Assembly: GCA_035545855.1 (NCBI GenBank)
Contig: DASZXK010000034.1
Coordinates: 1-64,000 of the forward strand
From: DASZVB01 sp035545855
GTDB taxonomy: Bacteria > Myxococcota_A > Polyangia > Polyangiales > Polyangiaceae
Direction: 5' to 3'
Length of the DNA: 64,000 nt
Shown here: piece by piece, positions 58,266 to 64,000 of the stretch
How the letters are laid out: every line of letters starts with the position of its first letter
Position numbering within the stretch: position 1 is the stretch's first letter
Position numbers and translations under genes: made by a program
Notes under the pieces: generated by a model
Databases searched by the model: none
What the model was told of the DNA's origin: nothing
What the model saw: the letters and a program-made list of their open reading frames with translations, nothing else

Positions 58266-60515
58266 ATGCCATCGGTCGCTCCCCGCGTGCACGCCTCTTT
58301 TCGAGGCATCGGGCTTTCGGGGAGTCTCGCCGCGGGCGCGCTCGTCTCGGCCTTCCGTCTCATGGCGACGGCCATGGCCGTGGCCGCGTTCGCGGCGACT
58401 ACGGGGTGCGGGAACGACGGCGCTCGGAGTCGCTTCGGCTCGCTCCCGGAGGCCGGGACGGATTCGGGGCGCGCGTCCCTCGACGGCGCCCTGCCGCCGC
58501 CCGTGAACGTCCCGGACTCCGGAATCGGCGAGCCCGGCGAGTGGGGCGGCGCCTGTGTCGACGACGGGCAGTGCGACGACGCCCTCGACTGCACTCACGA
58601 CGCCTGCGATCGGAACCTCGGTCGCTGTCACTTCGTGTCCGACGACACGGTGTGCGACGACGGCGCTTACTGCAACGGCGCGGAGCGGTGCATCGCCGGC
58701 ATCGGGTGCAGGCCGGGCGAACCCGTCGCTTGCTCGGATGGCACCGCTTGCACCGTCGACGCCTGCGTGGAGGCGACGCGGACCTGCACCCACACGGCAC
58801 GCGACGCGGACGGCGACGGCGACCCGGACGGCAACTGTCCCGACGGTGGCGACTGCAACGATCAGTCTCCCGACGTCTCCAGCCGGCACGTCGAGGTGTG
58901 CGGGAACTCGGTCGACGACGACTGCGACGGTTCCGTCGACGAAACGGACTGCGCCGCGCCGAGCTACGACGTGTGCGCGACCCCCCTCGAGGTGAACGGC
59001 TCCGGGTCCTTCTCGCTCTCCTCGGCCGCCGCGAAGGGAGACTACAAGGCCTCCTGTCTCGATCCGACCCGGGCCTTCCGGGACCTGGTCGTGGCCGTCG
59101 TGGTGCCCGACGGCGCGCCCCAGGACGTCGACGTCGCGGTGACCACGACGAGCGGCGACGTCGCGCTCGCGCAGGTGGAGCAATGCGGGGACGCATCCAG
59201 CGAGAGATCTTGCGCCAAGGGGTTCGTCGCGCCGGGCGCGACTCGAGTCGCCCGGACCGTGCTCCGCGCGCTCGCACCCGGGGCGCACGCTCTCTACGTC
59301 TTCTCGTCCGCGGACGCGCACCTCGTGCTCACCGTGGAGTACCGGGACGCGAGCCCCGAGCCGGCGAACGAGACATGCGGGACGAGCAGTACGCTCGAGC
59401 CCGGCACGCCCGTCGTCGCACGCCTCGCCGGCACGAGCGTCGACACGAAGAGCGCGTGCGGCGATTCGGCGGGTGACCTCGTCTACGAGTTCTCCCTCGA
59501 TGCGCCGCGAGACGTTCGCGTCGTCGCGACGGCCCAGGACCTCTACGGGCTTCCGCTCCTCTCCTTGCGAGGAGAGCCGTGTACCACCGACGCATCCGAG
59601 CTCACCTGCTCGGAGTCGACGAGCGCCGTCGTGTTCCGGAGAGCGCTTTCCCCGGGGCGCTACTTCGTCGTGGTCGGCGGGAGCGGGCCGTCCGACGTCC
59701 TCGTGACGCTCGAGACCTCCGCACCCACCACGCCGCCTCCGGACGAGAGCTGCACGGGCGCGCCCGCGCTCGAGCCGAGCCGGACGATCGACGTGTCGCT
59801 CGACGCGCACGAGGACGACGTCCAGTTCGGCTGCCTCGACGGCGCGGTCGACGCCGCCTACGCGCTCACGCTGCCGCGGCCATCGGACGTGCTCCTCGTC
59901 GAATCCATCTCGAACGCCGACTTCGGCGCGGTGAGCCTCGCCGCTCCGGAGTGCGCTCGCGGTCAAGCTCCCCTGGCGTGCGGAGCGTCGGACACGACGC
60001 CCGTCCGTGCGCTGTCGCGGAACGTGGACGCGGGCGAGTATCGCGTGATCGTCGAGACGGAGGAGGGGAGCCCGGTTTCCGTGACGGCCTTCGTCCGCGA
60101 CGCCGCGCCGGAGATCGTCGTTCCATTCTCGGACGCCTGCGACGGCGCCGCGGACATCCCCCCGGGCGGCGCGCGGCTGTCGGGCAACACGGCGAACGCA
60201 GCGGACGATTTCACCGCGAGCTGCGACGTCGGTGGCGCGTCCGGCTCACCCGACCAGATCCTCCACCTCCACCTGGACGCGGCTTCCCGCGTGATTCTCG
60301 ATGCCCGGGGGAGCGCCTACCCGGTCGTCGTGGACGTCCGCGCGGGGGCGGAGTGTCCGGGCGAAGAGGTCCCCTTCGGGTGCTCCGCCGGCTACGTGCA
60401 GGGCCGGAGCTTCCTCGATCTTTCCCTCTCCGCGGGGGACTACTGGGTTCAGATCGACGGGTACTCGAGCGCCTTCGGTTCGTGGATCCTGGAGACGTTC
60501 GTGACGCCGCGGTAG
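58266..60515 (+). CDS. MopE-motif Cys-rich lipoprotein
   Basis: A 749-residue exported protein. The signal region ends at a Cys (MAVAAFAATTGCGNDG), consistent with a lipoprotein. Residues about 90-165 are a Cys-rich segment with paired repeats (CVDDGQCDDALDCTHDAC, CNGAERCIAGIGC, CSDGTACTVDAC). Next is a MopE-type motif with Asp repeats (DADGDGDPDGNCPDGGDCN, VCGNSVDDDCDGSVDETDC) that probably binds Ca2+ or Cu. The rest is four or five beta-rich repeats of about 120 residues, each with an early E-x-C and a late A-G-x-Y/H-x-V/L-x-V (for example LAPGAHALYVFS, LSPGRYFVVVGG, VDAGEYRVIVET, LSAGDYWVQIDG). Such surface proteins are frequent in Myxococcota. The start is 58266 or, better suited to the signal peptide, 58362. 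Confidence 0.85.
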   Translation: MPSVAPRVHASFRGIGLSGSLAAGALVSAFRLMATAMAVAAFAATTGCGNDGARSRFGSLPEAGTDSGRASLDGALPPPVNVPDSGIGEPGEWGGACVDDGQCDDALDCTHDACDRNLGRCHFVSDDTVCDDGAYCNGAERCIAGIGCRPGEPVACSDGTACTVDACVEATRTCTHTARDADGDGDPDGNCPDGGDCNDQSPDVSSRHVEVCGNSVDDDCDGSVDETDCAAPSYDVCATPLEVNGSGSFSLSSAAAKGDYKASCLDPTRAFRDLVVAVVVPDGAPQDVDVAVTTTSGDVALAQVEQCGDASSERSCAKGFVAPGATRVARTVLRALAPGAHALYVFSSADAHLVLTVEYRDASPEPANETCGTSSTLEPGTPVVARLAGTSVDTKSACGDSAGDLVYEFSLDAPRDVRVVATAQDLYGLPLLSLRGEPCTTDASELTCSESTSAVVFRRALSPGRYFVVVGGSGPSDVLVTLETSAPTTPPPDESCTGAPALEPSRTIDVSLDAHEDDVQFGCLDGAVDAAYALTLPRPSDVLLVESISNADFGAVSLAAPECARGQAPLACGASDTTPVRALSRNVDAGEYRVIVETEEGSPVSVTAFVRDAAPEIVVPFSDACDGAADIPPGGARLSGNTANAADDFTASCDVGGASGSPDQILHLHLDAASRVILDARGSAYPVVVDVRAGAECPGEEVPFGCSAGYVQGRSFLDLSLSAGDYWVQIDGYSSAFGSWILETFVTPR

Positions 60516-60556
60516 CGGCTTTGCGTCCGAAAAGACCTGAGAATAGAGTCCGGGCG

Positions 60557-61489
60557 GTGCTCGCCCGGGTCACGGTCATCGCTCTGAACACGTACCGCGA
60601 AGCCGTCCGGGCGCGCGTGCTGCACGGTCTCTTCGGCCTGGCTCTCGCGACGGCGGCGTACTGCCTCGTCGTCGGCGAGTTCGCCCTGAGGAGCTCGCTC
60701 CGCGTCGTCTCCGACCTCGGCGCCGCGAGCGTCTCCATCTACGGCATCGTCGTTTCCGTCGTGCTCGGCGCGACGTCTCTGTACCGCGAGCTCGAGCTGA
60801 AGACGATCTTTCCGATCCTCGCGCGGCCCGTCTACCGGAGCGAGTACCTCGTCGGGAAGTACCTCGGAACTCTCTGTACCATCTCGGTCTTCATCGCTGC
60901 GAACGGCGGCATCCTGCTCCTCGCGCTCGCGTTCATGTCCGGGGAGGCGCCGGCCAGAGGCCCCGTCGACTTGCTCGTGACCACGCTCGTGTTCCTCGTC
61001 GTCGGCCTCCGGGTGCCCCGTGCGCGGACCTATCTGCCGATCCCGTACGCGCTCGTGCTGCTCGGCTCGGGGTACTTCCTCGCCGCGGTCGCTCCGGACG
61101 ACCGTCGCGTGATCGTCTCCGCGGCCGTGCTCACGCTCTCCGAGGTCGCGATCGTCGCCGCGGTCGCGACGGTCTTTTCGTCCTTCTCGTCTCCGTTCCT
61201 GACGGCCACGTTCACCTTCGGCGTGTTCATCATCGGGCGTTCCGCGGACACTCTCGCGAACCTGCCCGAGCGGCTCTTCGGGCACTTCCTCCACGAGCTC
61301 GCGGTCTTCGCCTCGAAGGTCGTCCCGAATCTCATGCTCTACGTGCCGCCACGGTCGCTCCTCACGGGGGAGGCACCGGGGGTCACCCTCGGGCGGTACC
61401 TGCTCGTCGCCGCGGGTCACGCGCTGTGCTGGAGCGTTGCGCTCCTCGCCGTCGCGTCGGCATTGTTCCGGAAGCGCGATTTTCTATGA
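60557..61489 (+). CDS. ABC-2-type permease
   Basis: A 310-residue membrane protein with about six helices. It begins LARVTVIALNTYREAVRARV, a typical N-terminus of ABC-2/NatB-like permeases, followed by GLFGLALATAAYCLVVGEFAL, the coupling-helix region YRELELKTIFPILARPVYRS and EYLVGKYLGTLCTISVFIAA, and further hydrophobic segments. The partner ATPase is not in the window, at least not adjacent, so the substrate is unknown. The start GTG 60557 is chosen over long in-frame sequence that shadows the preceding gene. Overlaps the next gene by 4 nt (ATGA). Confidence 0.88.
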   Translation: MLARVTVIALNTYREAVRARVLHGLFGLALATAAYCLVVGEFALRSSLRVVSDLGAASVSIYGIVVSVVLGATSLYRELELKTIFPILARPVYRSEYLVGKYLGTLCTISVFIAANGGILLLALAFMSGEAPARGPVDLLVTTLVFLVVGLRVPRARTYLPIPYALVLLGSGYFLAAVAPDDRRVIVSAAVLTLSEVAIVAAVATVFSSFSSPFLTATFTFGVFIIGRSADTLANLPERLFGHFLHELAVFASKVVPNLMLYVPPRSLLTGEAPGVTLGRYLLVAAGHALCWSVALLAVASALFRKRDFL

Positions 61490-62124
61490 GCTCGGTGTCG
61501 AGATGGCTCCAGCGCGTCGCGCTCGCTCTGCTCCTCGGCGTCGTGTTCTTCGCGGCGCTGACCGCGCGCGTCATCGCCGAGGGAGAGCGCGAGCTCGCGC
61601 AGAGCGATCGCGCGTTCGACCGAGGCGATCTCCGCGAAGCCGTCCTGCACGCGCGGCGCTCGGCGACGTCCTACGCTCCCGGCGCGCCCCACGTCGCCGC
61701 CGCCTACGATCGGCTCTCGGCGATAGCCCGGGGGGCCGAAGCGTCCGGTCAGGTCGACCTCGCCCGGCAGGCCCTCACCGCCATGCGTGGCGCGGCTCTC
61801 GAGTCCCGGCACCTCTTCTCCCCGCACGAGGCGGAGCTCGCTCGCGCAGACGCCGACCTGGTTCGGCTCGCGTCGCGGTCCGGGCCCGGGCCGGCGCCGG
61901 ACCTTTCCCGGCTCCCGGCCCAGCTCGCCCGGGACGAGGCGCCCCGAGGCCCGTGGGTGCTGGTCCTATCCCTCGGGTTCGCCGTGTTCGGGCTCGGACT
62001 CGGCCTCTTCGCGACGCGGGGGCTCGGTCCGACCGGGGCGCTGTCCCGGCGCTGGACGTTCGTGTCGCTCGGGCTCTGCCTTCTCGGCGCCGCTTGCTGG
62101 ACCCTGTCGGTCTATCGGGCGTAA
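61486..62124 (+). CDS. Membrane protein with a short TPR-like periplasmic region
   Basis: A 212-residue protein with one N-terminal helix (about 10-28, RVALALLLGVVFFAALTARV), a periplasmic or extracellular helical segment that resembles TPR (AQSDRAFDRGDLREAVLHAR, AAYDRLSAIARGAEASGQVD), and two C-terminal helices (VLVLSLGFAVFGLGLGLFAT and VSLGLCLLGAACWTLSVY). No family recognised. Start ATG 61486 overlaps the stop of the ABC-2 permease gene, so the two are translationally coupled and may act in the same complex. Confidence 0.8.
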   Translation: MSSVSRWLQRVALALLLGVVFFAALTARVIAEGERELAQSDRAFDRGDLREAVLHARRSATSYAPGAPHVAAAYDRLSAIARGAEASGQVDLARQALTAMRGAALESRHLFSPHEAELARADADLVRLASRSGPGPAPDLSRLPAQLARDEAPRGPWVLVLSLGFAVFGLGLGLFATRGLGPTGALSRRWTFVSLGLCLLGAACWTLSVYRA

Positions 62125-62134
62125 ACCTCCCGAG

Positions 62135-63091
62135 ATGACCCCGGCGGACCTCGAGACGGACGACCTCGGTCGGGCCGTATCCGCGTACGTCCGGCACCTC
62201 GCCGTGGAACGACGGGCGTCGCCCCACACCGTGGACGCCTACCAGCGGGATCTCTCCGAGCTCGTGGGGTTTTCCCGGCGCCCGCGCGGCTCGGCACACG
62301 TCCGGGACGTCTCGAAGCTCTCGCTACGGACGTTCCTCGGGGAGGTGGCAGCGGGAAAGACGGCCGGGACGGTGGCACGGAAGCTCGCGGCGATCCGCTC
62401 CTTCTTCCGGTACCTCGTCCGCCTCGGCAAGATCGACGAGAGCCCGGCGGAGCTCCTCGCGACGCCGAAGGTGCGGCGCCGGCTCCCCGTCGTTCTGAGC
62501 GCGGAGACGGCCGCGGAGGTCATGGACGCGCCTCGCGAGTCGCCGGTCGGGACCGACGCCGCGCGCATCCGGGACGCGGCGCTCCTCGAGCTGCTCTACG
62601 GGAGCGGGCTCCGCGTGAGCGAGCTCGCCGGCCTCGACCTCGCGGATCTCTCCTTCGAGAGCGCGTCTCTTCGCGTCCTCGGCAAGGGTCGGAAGGAGCG
62701 CGTCGTGCCTCTCGGCGAGCGCGCAGCGCTCGCGATCCGGAGGTATCTCGAGGTGCGTCCGACGTTCCATCACCCGAAGACCGGCGAGCAGGATCCGCGA
62801 GCGCTCTTTCTCGGCCATCGAGGGCGGAGGCTCGGGGTCCGGTCGATCCAGGCGTTCGTCCGACGCTACGGCGCGCTCGGCGCCGGACGCCCCGATCTCC
62901 ACCCCCACGCGCTCCGCCACTCCTGCGCGACCCACATGCTCGAAGGCGGCGCGGACCTCCGCGCGATCCAGGAGATGCTCGGTCACTCGAGCCTCTCCAC
63001 GACGCAGCGGTACACGCACCTGTCGCTCGATCAGCTCCTCGACGTGTACGACCGGAGTCATCCGCTCGCTCACGACGGCCATGACGACTGA
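62135..63091 (+). CDS. Tyrosine recombinase of the XerC/XerD family
   Basis: A 318-residue site-specific recombinase, which resolves chromosome dimers if it is the housekeeping Xer. N-terminal SAM-like DNA-binding domain: YVRHLAVERRASPHTVDAYQ, KTAGTVARKLAAIRSFFRYL. Catalytic domain: Arg in YGSGLRVSELAGLDL, Lys in VLGKGRKERVVPL, H-x-x-R in LHPHALRHSCATHMLEGGA, His in QEMLGHSSLSTTQRY, and nucleophile Tyr in RYTH. All six residues are present. Length and context (no integrase-associated genes, no att duplication seen) favour a chromosomal Xer over a phage integrase; XerC or XerD cannot be separated. The start is ATG 62135. The next gene overlaps its end by 11 bp. Confidence 0.93.
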   Translation: MTPADLETDDLGRAVSAYVRHLAVERRASPHTVDAYQRDLSELVGFSRRPRGSAHVRDVSKLSLRTFLGEVAAGKTAGTVARKLAAIRSFFRYLVRLGKIDESPAELLATPKVRRRLPVVLSAETAAEVMDAPRESPVGTDAARIRDAALLELLYGSGLRVSELAGLDLADLSFESASLRVLGKGRKERVVPLGERAALAIRRYLEVRPTFHHPKTGEQDPRALFLGHRGRRLGVRSIQAFVRRYGALGAGRPDLHPHALRHSCATHMLEGGADLRAIQEMLGHSSLSTTQRYTHLSLDQLLDVYDRSHPLAHDGHDD

Positions 63092-64000
63092 GGCCCGAGA
63101 TCTCGCGGGGCGCGAGTCGGCGTCGCCCGGTGCGCGCCTCGTGCCCGGTTTCGTCTCTCGTGTCGTCTTCGGAGCGTCCGCCGGCGGTGTGGTCGCGGCG
63201 CTCGTCGACGCGCACCTCGCGTTTCATGCGGCCGCCACTCCGCCTTCGTCCCGCCTTTCCTTCCTGATCGCCGATCTCGGCCTGGTCGCGCCGGTCGCGT
63301 TCGCCCTCGGCGTGGGGATCGGCGCCGGGACGCTCCTCCTCGACGGGCCGACGGCGCTCCGGGATCGCGTGACGAGCGCGTTCGCGGCCGGGGACGAGGG
63401 CGAGCGTCGGCGACGGGCGTTCCGGATCGCCTTCGCGATCGGGCTCGCCGCCCTCGTCACGGTCGGGCTCGGCCACGCGGCTCGCCGCGCCTTCGCCTCC
63501 CCCGTGTCCTCTCGCGTCGTCGGCGCGACGCTCGCGATGCTCCTCGTCGTCGCGACGGCCTGCGTCGAGCGCGCATCGGACGAGGCGTCGCGGCTTTCGG
63601 CGCGGCTCGGACGACGCTTGCCGTCTCCGGTCGCGTCGCTCCTCGGCGCAGCGGGCTTCGTCGCGGTCGTGCTCGCGCTCGGTGTCACGCTCGGGAACGA
63701 GAACGGGGACGGCGGCTTCGTCGGCGTCCTCGGCGTGCTCGCGCGGGACGAACTGGACCTCCGCGGGGTCGGGCTCCTCCTCGGCATCGCCGTGAGCGCG
63801 CTCCTCGGGCCGTCCGTCTCGCGACGGTTGCCGGCGGCCCTCTGCGCCCTCGGGGCCGTCGCTCCGCTCGCCGCGCTCCCCTGGGCGGCGGGCGCGGGGC
63901 TCGCCGAACGAGCTGCGGGACTCGCCCTCGAGCGGAGCGCGCCGCTCGCTTCCGTGCCGCTCCGGGTCTTCCGCAAGCTCACGGATCGCGATCGCGACGG
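63081..64000 (+). CDS. Polytopic membrane protein, cut by window edge
   Basis: The reading frame runs open from ATG 63081 to the window end (306 codons). It contains several hydrophobic stretches (VVFGASAGGVVAALVDAHLA, LIADLGLVAPVAFALGVGIG, FRIAFAIGLAALVTVGLGHA, VGATLAMLLVVATACVE) and ends at RVFRKLTDRDRDG. A membrane N-terminus followed by an Asp-rich D-x-D-x-D motif is seen in membrane-anchored sulfatases of myxobacteria, so the missing part may be a sulfatase domain; that is a guess from the last residues. It overlaps the Xer gene by 11 bp. Confidence 0.7.
   Translation, partial: MTTEARDLAGRESASPGARLVPGFVSRVVFGASAGGVVAALVDAHLAFHAAATPPSSRLSFLIADLGLVAPVAFALGVGIGAGTLLLDGPTALRDRVTSAFAAGDEGERRRRAFRIAFAIGLAALVTVGLGHAARRAFASPVSSRVVGATLAMLLVVATACVERASDEASRLSARLGRRLPSPVASLLGAAGFVAVVLALGVTLGNENGDGGFVGVLGVLARDELDLRGVGLLLGIAVSALLGPSVSRRLPAALCALGAVAPLAALPWAAGAGLAERAAGLALERSAPLASVPLRVFRKLTDRDRD

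Noticed and set aside
62135..63091. Phage or island integrase
   Set aside because: No tRNA, att duplication or phage genes nearby; length and context match a chromosomal Xer recombinase.

Overview
The window is about 70 % GC DNA packed with genes on both strands and reads like the chromosome of a myxobacterium-type organism (Myxococcota, probably Polyangia). Supporting signs are: ExbB-ExbD-ExbD motor clusters, a GltJ/AgmX-like zinc-ribbon + GYF + TonB-like protein, a TIGR02147-type regulator beside a 'GGTETGNP' lipoprotein, a MopE-motif lipoprotein, a zinc-ribbon protein with TMLG repeats, and many Asp/Gly-rich lipoproteins. No phage, insertion sequence or CRISPR array is visible. The organism assignment is inferred from protein content only.

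Layout. 1-7 kb (minus strand): a truncated TPM-domain protein, LemA, a SWIM/SNF2 helicase, and a membrane protein that aligns with proton-pumping pyrophosphatases but has lost the catalytic aspartates. 7.3-13.5 kb: two ExbB-ExbD-ExbD clusters arranged head to head around a 1.2-kb non-coding region that carries two copies of a perfect palindrome; the second cluster continues into an anchored protein of unknown function. 13.6-18.7 kb: crotonyl-CoA carboxylase/reductase, a small lipoprotein, mesaconyl-CoA hydratase, a plastid-type FabI and a phosphoesterase lipoprotein. 18.7-27.1 kb (minus): a polar amino-acid ABC transporter with fused binding protein and permease, HisF/HisH, a DUF2079 membrane protein, ClpA/ClpS. 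27.2-33.3 kb: ethylmalonyl-CoA mutase with its MeaB chaperone, a WbsX/GH99-like protein and an ScfR/RamB-type acyl-CoA-responsive regulator. 33.4-37.8 kb: a TIGR02147 regulator, its partner lipoprotein, a FAS1 lipoprotein and a DUF1254/DUF1214 lipoprotein. 37.8-41.4 kb (minus): 2-oxoacid:ferredoxin oxidoreductase KorAB and a DUF6918 protein. 41.5-50 kb (plus): hybrid histidine kinase, NtrC-type activator, QueA, Tgt, a GspE-N/receiver/TPR protein and the GltJ-like protein. 50-54 kb (minus): RNase P RNA, RpoH, an IscA/ErpA-type protein and the TMLG-repeat protein. 54-64 kb: a repeat-rich protein, TerB-like protein, a tandem-ATPase kinase-like protein with its receiver, a MopE-type lipoprotein, an ABC-2 permease, a TPR-like membrane protein, a Xer recombinase and a truncated membrane protein.

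How the genes fit together. Ccr, Mch, Ecm and MeaB are four parts of the ethylmalonyl-CoA route of acetate assimilation, spread over about 17 kb; the ScfR-type regulator just downstream of ecm-meaB is a natural candidate to sense the acyl-CoA pool. KorAB would link 2-oxoacids to ferredoxin. The two Exb clusters and the GltJ-like protein suggest proton-driven envelope machines of the Agl/Glt type. The best leads for new biology are the pyrophosphatase pseudoenzyme, the CGTATTC-N4-GAATACG operator shared by the TIGR02147 regulator and the FAS1 lipoprotein gene, and the GTTTGTATACAAAC repeat between the two Exb operons.
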